Positions 8,519-16,512 of a stretch of DNA of 64,000 nucleotides are shown piece by piece. The stretch spans positions 32,386-96,385 of the forward strand of contig JSZA02000002.1 in the NCBI GenBank assembly GCA_000785145.2. Direction: 5' to 3'. A program made the position numbers and the translations under genes. Each line of letters opens with the position of its first letter. The stretch's first letter is position 1. The notes under the pieces are model-generated. The model ran no database searches, was not told where the DNA came from, and saw nothing but the letters and a program-made list of their open reading frames with translations. Source of the stretch: Candidatus Thiomargarita nelsonii (lineage in GTDB: Bacteria > Pseudomonadota > Gammaproteobacteria > Beggiatoales > Beggiatoaceae).

Positions 8519-9632
8519 TATCAATCAATTTTTTATAAAGCTTCAACAAGCGTTCGCTCATAGCTGATAAACTATAAGGCTTGACAGTCTCTCGCGCATT
8601 TTCTCCCAAAGTCTGGCAATGTGCTTGATTCTCTAATTGATTTAAGGCATGGCTCAATCTATCTATATCTAAAGCATCACTGACATAGCCATTTTGCCCC
8701 TCCCTGATCAATTCAGCACCACCACACTTGGTACTCGTTACCACCGGCAAACCACAAGCCATCGCTTCAAGCACCACATTGGCAAAAGGATCATACAAGC
8801 TGGGTAATACCAGTGCATCTGCGGCACCATAATAAGGTTTAACATCTTGTTGTACACCCAAAAAATGCACCCGATCTGCGATACCTTTTTGAACGCATAA
8901 ACGTCGGTAATGTGACATCCGTTTGTCCTTACCCACAACCAGCAAATGCGCGGATACTAGCGCATTGATTGCCGCTGCCAGCCCCTTTCGTTCAAAACCG
9001 GAGCCGACAAATAAAAACAAAGTGCTATTAAGAGGAATATTCAATTGTCGGCGAACGCTGTCACGGTGAATTTTCAAATTGGGATGAAAGCTTTGCGTAT
9101 CAACACCGCTGTAAATAACATGCAATAACTCAGGCGGCGGATTAAAATAATCCATGATTTCATCACGCACCATTTTGGAATTGCAGATGACGGCTTTTAA
9201 AGACGGACTTTTAAAGAGCCGTTGATCTGCCCGGTTGACATAGCGGTGATATGGACTCCAATCAAGGAGAAAACGCCTGAATTTTCCCAAGGTACGTTTA
9301 CGCTGGCGCAACCATTCTTGGTGTACCCCATCGCCGGCACGGTAGACATGACAACAAGGAATACGTTCATGGGATTGCAGTAAATCAAAATGATAGTTAG
9401 TCAGCCTTTGACAAACGGCGTGTTCAAATCCCCAATCCCGCCATAAGCGTCCAATAAAAAAGGGATTACATTGAATAAGTTTGTAATTATCCGAAATTTC
9501 GCCACGCCGCGTCACTAAGGTGAGTCGTAACCCCTGCTGCGCCAATGCAGCAAACGTGCGAGCGGCAAAGCGTTCGGCACCGCCGTCGGGGCGGTATTTT
9601 TTGTGGATTATAGCTATATTTAATTTATTCAT
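8499..9632 (-). CDS. waaG: LPS core glycosyltransferase, WaaG/RfaG-type GT4
   Basis: The 377-aa cytoplasmic glycosyltransferase begins with IIHKKYRPDGGAERFAARTF, the sugar-nucleotide loop typical of WaaG, which adds the first outer-core hexose to heptose II. The second Rossmann domain has FVGSGFERKGL and a family-typical SLYDPFANVVLEAMACG, where the first acidic residue of EX7E is Asp. It lies immediately upstream of the WaaP fusion, overlapping it by about 20 bp, as expected for an LPS core operon. The transferred sugar (glucose in E. coli) cannot be inferred here. Confidence 0.87.
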   Translation of the reverse strand: MNKLNIAIIHKKYRPDGGAERFAARTFAALAQQGLRLTLVTRRGEISDNYKLIQCNPFFIGRLWRDWGFEHAVCQRLTNYHFDLLQSHERIPCCHVYRAGDGVHQEWLRQRKRTLGKFRRFLLDWSPYHRYVNRADQRLFKSPSLKAVICNSKMVRDEIMDYFNPPPELLHVIYSGVDTQSFHPNLKIHRDSVRRQLNIPLNSTLFLFVGSGFERKGLAAAINALVSAHLLVVGKDKRMSHYRRLCVQKGIADRVHFLGVQQDVKPYYGAADALVLPSLYDPFANVVLEAMACGLPVVTSTKCGGAELIREGQNGYVSDALDIDRLSHALNQLENQAHCQTLGENARETVKPYSLSAMSERLLKLYKKLIDNEKNAA

Positions 9633-9647
9633 ACACAGTAGTCTGCC

Positions 9648-10070
9648 TCATTCTTTCACAAATGGATTCACAATTTTGAGACGGTTTTCAATTAGTTGCT
9701 CATGTTGAAAATCCTCTGAATAGAGAATGGCACAATCATGTTCCAGAGCACTAGCAATCACCTGACTATCGTAGTAAGCATAACCATATTTTTCCGCAAT
9801 ACTGAATGCCATGCGGATGGTATCGTGGGTTATGGGATGCAGTGTCGTCTTTTCTACAAACTTATCCGTGAGGCGGCGTATTTGTGAATAATCGTATTTC
9901 AGTTTACGGGACATCACATTAACGGATTCGCTGATGATTTGCGTAGAAATAACGGCCTTTTTTGTGCTTAATAACTCGATAGCACGTTTCTTCTTGGCAA
10001 CGATATTGCTAAGACTGTAAATTACCACATTGGTATCCATAAAAAAGTATTTATCGTTCATTAGCCTCAT
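9648..10070 (-). CDS. VapC-like PIN-domain ribonuclease toxin
   Basis: The 140-aa protein has the PIN-domain layout. FMDTNVVIY near the N-terminus holds the first acidic residue, ISESVN holds the second, and YYDSQVIASAL with LYSEDFQ holds the last. PIN toxins cut RNA and are neutralised by a partner encoded just upstream. Here the start overlaps the end of the 75-aa gene at 10051-10278. The ATG at 10070 and another at 10061 are both possible. The pair interrupts the LPS core cluster between waaQ and waaG. Confidence 0.85.
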   Translation of the reverse strand: MRLMNDKYFFMDTNVVIYSLSNIVAKKKRAIELLSTKKAVISTQIISESVNVMSRKLKYDYSQIRRLTDKFVEKTTLHPITHDTIRMAFSIAEKYGYAYYDSQVIASALEHDCAILYSEDFQHEQLIENRLKIVNPFVKE

Positions 10071-10278
10071 CTCGGTTGAAGCTTAAGCCTGTGAAATCAC
10101 TATTGAACTGATCAAAAAAATGTTCCAATTCTGCTTTCTCTGCATCAATATTGATGCTTTTTGGGTAGATTTCTCCGAGAAAAATGACTTTCAGTATTTT
10201 GCCATACCACTCTTTATGGGTTTCTGGTATTTTAATAATACCATCCAATGAATCAGATTTTAATTCAAGAGCTTGCAT
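10051..10278 (-). CDS. Antitoxin partner of the PIN toxin
   Basis: The 75-aa protein starts MQALELKSDSLDGIIKIPE, the short beta-strand pattern of small antitoxins that pair with PIN toxins (DGxIxIPE). An excellent Shine-Dalgarno, AAGGAGATTATT, precedes the ATG. The gene overlaps the toxin by 20 bp, so the two are cotranscribed and probably translationally coupled. The DNA-binding fold is not obvious from sequence, so the VapB assignment rests mainly on context. Confidence 0.75.
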   Translation of the reverse strand: MQALELKSDSLDGIIKIPETHKEWYGKILKVIFLGEIYPKSINIDAEKAELEHFFDQFNSDFTGLSFNRDEANER

Positions 10279-10308
10279 AATAATCTCCTTGTTTATATTC
10301 CCCTATTA

Positions 10309-10332
10309 CCGTCGGGGCTGTATTTTTTGTAG
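10309..10332. repeat. Displaced copy of the 5' coding end of waaG
   Basis: These 24 bp match 9583-9606 inside waaG at 22 positions. Read on the minus strand they encode KKYSPDG, the start of a WaaG-type loop. The two copies flank the toxin-antitoxin pair as a direct repeat. Confidence 0.7.
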
Positions 10333-10338
10333 CAATCT

Positions 10339-10371
10339 AAAAATCCTATTTCTTAAAGAAATAGGATTTTT
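10339..10371 (-). terminator. Palindrome with the form of a rho-independent terminator
   Basis: The arms AAAAATCCTATTTCTT and AAGAAATAGGATTTTT form a perfect 16-bp stem that ends in a T run on both strands. It lies just downstream of waaQ. The same palindrome recurs at 14990, 19324, 40603 and 51616, so it is also a dispersed repeat (R7). Confidence 0.75.
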
Positions 10372-10386
10372 TAAATCGCGTTTAAA

Positions 10387-11496
10387 TTATTGGCTATCGT
10401 TAAGTTTTTGACTTATCCCTGTCGTTAAATGATCAACAGCCGCAAAAACCTCATCAACAGCAATATCATTCAAACAATCGCTCCATCCCCCCCCACCGCA
10501 GCCATGCTGAGCACAAGGGCGACAGGGGCGCTGTTTTGAGCTAATCACCTGATGGCGGACTTGCCAAGGTGCCCAAAGGATATCGTTACTTGGACCAAAG
10601 AGAGCAACCACCGGCGTACTCATAGCAGCAGCAATATGCATCGGTACAGAATCCACTCCAACTAAGCAGCGAGCTTGTGCAATCAACGCCGCCAATTCTT
10701 TCAGATTCAACAATCCACTCAAATTCACAGGCGCCGATTTAGTATTAGATAAAATACGTTTAACCAATTCTAGCTCCTGTTCAGCAGGTGCCGCCGTCAC
10801 CACCACGCGCTTTCCACTCTCCTCTAAGCGATCAATTAAAGCACTCGTTTTCTGCCCATCCCAAGTTTTATAAAACCAGCGAGAAGCCGGATTCAATTGG
10901 ACAAATTCTTTTGAAATCAATCCATATTCCTGCATCAAAGTCTCTATGCGTTTTTCAGCCGCCGCGCCCGGTATAAGAACTAAACCACAATCTTCTGTTT
11001 GAGGATAAAGCCCCAAGCGGCGCAGCGCATCCAAGTTTTTTTCAACAGTATGTCTGGCATTTAAAGGAGCAGGATAGTGATGCGTAAACGTTTTTCGCCA
11101 ATAACGCCCAGGGCGTCTAGCATAAATTTGTGTCACGGCAAAAGGCAGCTTGAGTAAGCGTTTCAAATACAACCCGCGCCAATGTTCAGTGAGATGAATC
11201 AATAGATCATAATTTTGGGCTTGCAGCTTTTTTAATAACGCCAACTCACTTTTAACTTGTTTAAATAAACCGCCTTTTTTCCAAGCCCTATCTATAGTAA
11301 AGACATCATCAATCGCCGGATGCAAAGTCAGCATTTCCCCTGTTTCATGGTAAACCAGCGCATCAAGTTTAAGATGAGGATAATGCTTTTTCAAAACGCT
11401 GAAAACCGGAGAAGTTAATAATACATCTCCGTGATGTCGCAATTTTGTGACGAGAACTCGTTGGATTTGGTGAAAATTGATCGCATCATTAAGCAT
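10387..11496 (-). CDS. waaQ: LPS heptosyltransferase III (WaaQ-type, GT9)
   Basis: The 369-aa GT9 enzyme transfers heptose from ADP-heptose to heptose II of the inner core on the cytoplasmic face. RVLVTKLRHHGDVLLTSPV is the hallmark N-terminus. Further on are LTEHWRG, VEKNLDALRRLG, QLNPASRWFYKTWDG and GVDSVPMHIAAAMSTP with LFGPSN, all typical of WaaQ. A cysteine-rich insertion (PCRPCAQHGCGGGG) near the C-terminus is notable. The start codon directly abuts the end of the glycosyltransferase pseudogene upstream. A strong palindromic terminator follows. Confidence 0.93.
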   Translation of the reverse strand: MLNDAINFHQIQRVLVTKLRHHGDVLLTSPVFSVLKKHYPHLKLDALVYHETGEMLTLHPAIDDVFTIDRAWKKGGLFKQVKSELALLKKLQAQNYDLLIHLTEHWRGLYLKRLLKLPFAVTQIYARRPGRYWRKTFTHHYPAPLNARHTVEKNLDALRRLGLYPQTEDCGLVLIPGAAAEKRIETLMQEYGLISKEFVQLNPASRWFYKTWDGQKTSALIDRLEESGKRVVVTAAPAEQELELVKRILSNTKSAPVNLSGLLNLKELAALIAQARCLVGVDSVPMHIAAAMSTPVVALFGPSNDILWAPWQVRHQVISSKQRPCRPCAQHGCGGGGWSDCLNDIAVDEVFAAVDHLTTGISQKLNDSQ

Positions 11497-12463
11497 TAAT
11501 TGTTCTCCAGCGCAAGTTCGCCAAAAATAGCCTCAAAAGCATCCGTCATTCGTTTTAAGGTAAAATTTTCTTCCACATAACGCACATTTTCATTTGCCAC
11601 CGCTTTACAAGCCTCAAAATTTTCCAAACAATGACTCAACTTAGCAACCATATCTTGGACATCATCATATTTATAAATAAAACCACGTTCTTCATTTCCC
11701 AAGATTTCTCTCACAGTAGGAATATCGTTTGCCACAATGGGCAATTGACAAGCCATGGCTTCAACAACGGCTTTGCCAAAAGACTCCGTGCGTGAAGGAA
11801 AAACCAAAATATCACCCGCCGACAAAAATTGGACCGTATTTTTTTGTTTTCCCGTTAACAAAACCCTACTCTGTAATTGATGCCCAGCAATTGACTTTTC
11901 AATTTGCTGTAGATTAATAAAATCTCATCATCAAGAATGTCATACTGTTGGCGGATTCGGCTTCTATCCTCTTGCCTAAAACGGAAAATAGCACTATCTA
12001 TTCCCGGATAAACGATACGGATTTTCTCTTCATTTACGCCCCTGTGTACCAGAAAATGCTTAATATACTCGCTGGGCACAATGACAAGATCGGATAAATT
12101 ATAAGAAGTCTTATGCTTAAAAAGCTCAAGATTCTTCATCCGAACGATTTTTATACCACACAATCGGGCGGCTATAAGTCCCAACCAGCCATCCTTACCC
12201 GAATAAGCCACGACTAAATGGATATTGTGACGTAAAATCAGCCTGACGATTTTGATAATGCCTTTAATATCCAAGGCATTCCGCATACTCACGGGCTCTA
12301 TTTTCACCCCAAGCTGGGCTTTATTTTTAGACAGAAAACTCTTAACCTGTGCCCCGATAATCGCCTTAAACCGCTCCTTGTCAAGAGATTTCACCAAATC
12401 CAGCATACGCATTTCCTGCCCGCCAAAATTTTTTGAGCTTTCCAAAAAAAGAATTCTTATCAT
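11496..12463 (-). pseudogene. GT4 glycosyltransferase broken by an internal deletion and frameshift
   Basis: Codons from the ATG at 12463 encode an N-terminal Rossmann domain (ESSKNFGGQEMRM, then IVPSEYIKHFL) and run in frame to LDDEILLI near 11920. There the sequence jumps, in another frame, to LQQIEKSIAGHQLQSRVLLTG, which continues through the EX7E region PSRTESFGKAVVEAMACQLP to a stop at 11496. The segment that normally holds the start of the second domain (about 45-55 residues, including the VGRLVxEKG motif) is missing. The two halves are therefore one gene with a deletion, not two genes. It overlaps the upstream deacetylase by 4 bp (ATGA), so it belonged to the core operon. Confidence 0.88.
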
Positions 12464-13239
12464 TGCTTTCTGACTTTTTCAACGAGAGTTGCCAAATATG
12501 ATCTATTAAAAATAAAAAGCTTATAGGCAAACCAAGAAATACGTTTGTTTTTCACAGTAAACCGCTTAATTTCAGCCAAATGGCCATCGGCAAGATTGGC
12601 CCCATTTTTCACCGTGTAGCAAATTTCAAAACCACAACGCTTTGCTATCAGGCTATCTTCTGGTTTATAGTGACCAAAAGGATAACAGAGATGTCGAGAG
12701 GGTTTACCCAGTCGGGACACAAAAAAATATTGTGATTCTTCCAGTTCACGCCTCAAATCAATAGATTGTTGATGAAGAGAAATATGCCGATGAGTATGCG
12801 ACTCAAAACTCACTAAACCACTGTCCTGCATCTCCTGAATTTGCGAAAGATGCAACACACTCTCATTAGGCTTAGTCTGCGCCAATTGCACTGCCTCTTT
12901 ATGAGTTTTCCAGCCTATTTTATGAACAGGTGAACATTTCGATGCCTTTTCAACCCATTCTGTCACCAGAAAAACGGTTGCTTTATGCCCAAACTGCTGC
13001 AAAATGGGATAGGCATAAAGATAATTGTCCAACCAGCCATCGTCAAATGTCAACAAAACACTCTTTCTGGGAATTTCAAGCGCACCTTTCTTAAACGCTA
13101 AAAATTCGTCGGCAGATAAAGTATGCCAGCCATTTTTCGCCAGAAAACGCATTTGTTCAATAAAAAGACTTTCAGCTACCGCTGTATTTTCTCCTTCAGG
13201 CAAGACATGGTGATATATTAATACTGGTATTGATTGCAT
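12460..13239 (-). CDS. Polysaccharide deacetylase family protein (NodB domain)
   Basis: The 259-aa protein opens with IPVLIYHHVLPEG, then LTFDDGWLDNY, the metal-binding Asp-Asp motif of carbohydrate esterase family 4. SHTHRHISLHQQS supplies the metal-binding histidines, and CYPFGHY follows. Such enzymes remove N-acetyl or O-acetyl groups from surface glycans. It is the first gene of the minus-strand LPS operon and overlaps the next gene by ATGA. A TTG one codon upstream is possible, but the ATG at 13239 is preferred. The substrate is unknown. Confidence 0.88.
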   Translation of the reverse strand: MQSIPVLIYHHVLPEGENTAVAESLFIEQMRFLAKNGWHTLSADEFLAFKKGALEIPRKSVLLTFDDGWLDNYLYAYPILQQFGHKATVFLVTEWVEKASKCSPVHKIGWKTHKEAVQLAQTKPNESVLHLSQIQEMQDSGLVSFESHTHRHISLHQQSIDLRRELEESQYFFVSRLGKPSRHLCYPFGHYKPEDSLIAKRCGFEICYTVKNGANLADGHLAEIKRFTVKNKRISWFAYKLFIFNRSYLATLVEKVRKQ

Positions 13240-13268
13240 CAAAATAAAAATATCTCACTAGAAAAGAA

Positions 13269-13292
13269 CGTCCAAGATAAATCTTGGACTCC
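13269..13292. repeat. Palindromic repeat R1
   Basis: One copy of the TCCAAGATAAATCTTGGA palindrome lies upstream of the deacetylase gene. Confidence 0.85.
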
Positions 13293-13365
13293 GACTAAGA
13301 GTATTATATTTAATAATGAAATGTCAAAACAATCCCTTTAAGTGGTCAATGCCACCAACGCCCCA

Positions 13366-13434
13366 GGGCAACCACTAGGGCATTGCCCCTACGTAATCTA
13401 ACGGTTTGTAGGGGCAATCCTTTATGGTTGCCCT
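13366..13434. repeat. R3 repeat pair (GGGCAACC ... GGTTGCCC)
   Basis: Two inverted copies of a unit reading TGTAGGGGCAATCC followed by TTTATGGTTGCCCT form a long imperfect hairpin. The family recurs at 16394, 20595, 24460-24570, 30649 and 56778. The 315-bp gap from 13243 to 13557 otherwise holds only an R1 copy and the promoter below. Confidence 0.88.
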
Positions 13435-13468
13435 CGGCAAGCCAGCAGGCGTGTTATCCTCGCGCCAT

Positions 13469-13497
13469 TTGACTTAACACACGCGGTTATATATTAT
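13469..13497 (+). promoter_or_regulatory. Sigma-70-type promoter of the coiled-coil repeat gene
   Basis: TTGACT and TATTAT are separated by exactly 17 bp. The same arrangement (TTGACT, 17 bp, TATGAT), with a closely similar spacer, precedes the paralogous gene at 18932. That conservation between otherwise unrelated intergenic regions supports a real promoter. Confidence 0.7.
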
Positions 13498-13557
13498 GTA
13501 CCCTTTGAGGCTTTATGCCCTCTCCTAACTCTCCATTTTAACAAGGAAAATATTTAT

Positions 13558-14952
13558 ATGAGTAACACCTATATTATTATAGTAGCATTTGCTTTGATTG
13601 TCTTTGCTCTCATTGGGTTCAAGATTTCACAACTCCAATTAGAAAGAGACTTACAAACCCTGAAAGAGGATAGCGCGTCCTCGCTCAAGCAGTCCAATGA
13701 GCAAATAGAACAACTGAGCAGTCAATTGAGCCAAGTCAACACCGCTTTGCTCTCCTTGAAAGAGAAAACGGGTGCCTTACAGGCGCAACAAAATGCTCAG
13801 ATTGACCAATCTGCTCAAGTTGAGACGATTTTAAAAGCTGACGTTGCAGCATTGGCATTGGCGCACAATGACAAGCTCGAAGGGCTCAGCGCACAATTGC
13901 AAACCTTAAAAGAGGAAAGCGCATCCACGCAGGCGCAACTGGCATTACAATCCACTCAATTTGAGACCGCTTTAAAAGTTGAAGTTGCGGCATTGGCATT
14001 GGCGCACAATGATAAGAGCGAATGGCTCAGCGCACAATTGCAAACCTTAAAAGAGGAAAGCGCAGCCACGCAGGCGCAACTGGTTAATCAATCGACTCAA
14101 CTTGAGACGACTTTAAAAGCTGACGTTGCAGCATTGGCATCAGCACACAATGACAAACTCGAAGGGCTCAACGCACAATTGCAAACCTTAAAAGAGGAAA
14201 GCGCAGCCTCGCAGGCGCAACTGGTTAATCAATTGACTCAACTTGAGACGACTTTAAAAGCTGACGTTGCGGCATTGGCATCAGCGCACAATGACAAGCT
14301 CGAAGAGCACACAGCACAATTGCAAACCTTAAAAGAGGAAAGCGCAGCCACGCAAACGCAACTGGCTAATCAATCCACTCAACTTGAGATGACTTTAAAA
14401 ACTGAAGTTGCAGCATTGGCTAAGGGGCAGAATGACAAGCTCGAATGGGTTACCGCACAATTGCAAACCTTAAAAGAGAAAAGCGCAGCCACGCAGGCGC
14501 AACTGGATAATCAATCCACTCAACTTGAGACGACTTTAAAAGCAGACGTTGAAGTTGCAGCATTGGCATTGGCGCACAATGACAAGCTTGAAGGGCTCAC
14601 CGCACAATTGCAAACTTTAAAAGAGGAAAGCGCAGCCACGCAGGCGCAACTGGCTAATCAATCGACTCAACTTGAGACGACTTTAAAAGCTGACGTTGCA
14701 GCATTGGCATCAGCGCACAATGACAAGCTCGAAGGGCTCACCGCACAATTGCAAACCTTGAAAAAGGAAAGCGCAGCCACGCAGGTGCAACTGGCTAATC
14801 AATCGACTAAACTTGAGATGACTTTAAAAACTGAAGTTGCAGCATTGGCTAAGGGGCAGAATGACAAGCTCGAATGGGTTACCACACAATTGGAAAACTT
14901 GAAAGAGGAAACGGATCAACTTGAAAAGACTTTAAAAGCCAAGAGCGAATAG
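13558..14952 (+). CDS. Membrane-anchored coiled-coil protein with eight 47-residue repeats
   Basis: The 464-aa protein has an N-terminal membrane segment (residues about 5-21, YIIIVAFALIVFALIGF), a short coiled coil, then eight tandem repeats of 47 residues from residue 88 to the end. The sixth carries a two-residue insertion. Each unit has the pattern LETTLKADVAALA, a linker HNDKLE, AQLQTLKEESAATQAQL and NQSTQ. The DNA repeat is 141 bp and highly conserved, so expansion by recombination is recent or continuing. I recognise no family beyond a generic coiled coil. The likely topology is an N-in anchor with a long periplasmic rod. A frameshifted paralogue with the same promoter lies at 18932-19307. 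AAGGA lies 10 nt upstream of the ATG. Confidence 0.85.
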   Translation: MSNTYIIIVAFALIVFALIGFKISQLQLERDLQTLKEDSASSLKQSNEQIEQLSSQLSQVNTALLSLKEKTGALQAQQNAQIDQSAQVETILKADVAALALAHNDKLEGLSAQLQTLKEESASTQAQLALQSTQFETALKVEVAALALAHNDKSEWLSAQLQTLKEESAATQAQLVNQSTQLETTLKADVAALASAHNDKLEGLNAQLQTLKEESAASQAQLVNQLTQLETTLKADVAALASAHNDKLEEHTAQLQTLKEESAATQTQLANQSTQLEMTLKTEVAALAKGQNDKLEWVTAQLQTLKEKSAATQAQLDNQSTQLETTLKADVEVAALALAHNDKLEGLTAQLQTLKEESAATQAQLANQSTQLETTLKADVAALASAHNDKLEGLTAQLQTLKKESAATQVQLANQSTKLEMTLKTEVAALAKGQNDKLEWVTTQLENLKEETDQLEKTLKAKSE

Positions 14953-14989
14953 AAAAATAGGATTTCTAGAAATTTAGAGACTGTCAAAG

Positions 14990-15018
14990 AAATCCTATTT
15001 TTTAAAAAAATAGGATTT
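14990..15018. terminator. Bidirectional terminator-like R7 palindrome
   Basis: AAATCCTATTTTTT pairs with AAAAAATAGGATTT between two convergent genes, the coiled-coil gene and the DUF302 gene. A partial copy precedes it at 14953-14966. Confidence 0.7.
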
Positions 15019-15051
15019 CTAGAAATGTTACAATGTATTTAGTTGAGCGAC

Positions 15052-15930
15052 TTATAACTCCCCATTAACACCCGCATCAAGCATCTCCATCAACTTATCA
15101 CTCATATCGACCGCCTCTTCATGCAAAGAAGGCGGCAATTGACTCATACTGATAAACAGATCCATATTCATCATCACAAACCACCCTTGCCCATGCTCGT
15201 CTTCAACCACAGCAATTCGACACGGCATATAAGCAACATAGCCTATCTCATGCCTAAGCATTTTTTGAGCGACTTTAGCATCGCAAAATTGGTAAATCTC
15301 CGTGTATTTGACGTTTGGCAGTCCCAGTTTTTTGTACCCTTGCGTCAAATTCTGATAACCAACCAATTTCACATTCAAATCATTCGCACGCAATGTCAGA
15401 GAATCAACCGCCTCCTCTATAGATATATCCTCAGAAATCGGCATTTTGACAACGGTTTGGTCAATATTCATCATAGGCGGGTTTGTGGACGGTGTCGCTG
15501 CACCAATAATTTCCATCAAACGACCACAGACTTTAGCAGCCTGTTTTTGATTAAAAATCATTGGATTCATCATCACAAACCAGCCTTTGCCCTGTTCATC
15601 TTCAATCAAAGACACCCGACAAGGAATATGAGCGGCAAAGCTCATATTGTATTCAATCAATGCCTTAGCAACTTTTGCCTCGCAAAATTGAAAAATTTCG
15701 ACGTGTCTGATGTTTGATAAACCCAAGGCTTGATACTCTTTATACAAAGGACTATAGCCGACTTGTTGAATACCCCTCTTTTTAGCCTCAGTTTTCAGGT
15801 ACTCACCAGCCTCTTGCAAAGACATATCACCAATTGACACTTTGATGACCATTTGGTCAATAGAAGGCATTTCTTCTGCCGAAACGATTGTCACCAGCAG
15901 TAGGGACATTGCAATCAAGCGTGTTATCAT
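15052..15930 (-). CDS. Secreted tandem DUF302 protein
   Basis: A signal peptide (residues 1-18, cleaved near VSAEEMP) is followed by two DUF302 domains of about 130 residues. Each ends in the family pattern FQFCxAKVA, then an HIPCRV or YMPCRI motif, EDExGxGWFVMMN. The two copies are diverged but clearly homologous, so the gene arose by internal duplication. DUF302 proteins are often periplasmic and may bind metal, haem or small ligands; no specific role can be assigned. The ATG at 15930 has GGAG 7 nt upstream and is preferred to the TTG at 15933. Confidence 0.85.
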   Translation of the reverse strand: MITRLIAMSLLLVTIVSAEEMPSIDQMVIKVSIGDMSLQEAGEYLKTEAKKRGIQQVGYSPLYKEYQALGLSNIRHVEIFQFCEAKVAKALIEYNMSFAAHIPCRVSLIEDEQGKGWFVMMNPMIFNQKQAAKVCGRLMEIIGAATPSTNPPMMNIDQTVVKMPISEDISIEEAVDSLTLRANDLNVKLVGYQNLTQGYKKLGLPNVKYTEIYQFCDAKVAQKMLRHEIGYVAYMPCRIAVVEDEHGQGWFVMMNMDLFISMSQLPPSLHEEAVDMSDKLMEMLDAGVNGEL

Positions 15931-16512
15931 CAATTTCTCCTTTTTGTGTACTTAGAAACTGACACTCTAGCTTAATTACCTTTTTTATTCTACCATCAAA
16001 ACAATATGGCTTTAGATCAAACCAGCTACGACGAATTACCTTACACCTGTAATGCCATGCCCTACGCCCAACCTGATCGATTGGCAACTGTCGCCACTCT
16101 AATTGGCATGACACCGCCACCTGTGCAAAGTTGTCGCGTCTTAGAACTCGCCTGCTGCGATGGCAGCAATATCATTGCGACTGCACATAATTTACCAGAG
16201 GCAGAATGTTGGGGCGTAGATTTTTCAGCACAACACATTGCCAACGGGCGCAAACTCATTAAAACTTTGGGGCTAATAACAGTGTTGATAAATCTATTAC
16301 TATCTATTACTACGTGATATTATCTGATACAGGATATGGTTTATAAAGGGGTTGTGTTTTTTCTTGTGGTTTGAGAAAATATGCTTCAAAATTGGGCAAC
16401 CAAGGTTGCCCGCCCCTACAATGACATTTTACGAATTAGTTGACATATCAATATTGTTCATTTATTATCTATGTTGATGCTTGGTTCATCAAATTATTAA
16501 GAGGCCAAAACC

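Noticed and set aside
13558..14952. CRISPR-like array because of the regular repeats
   Set aside because: The 141-bp units are contiguous coding sequence without spacers and preserve a reading frame.
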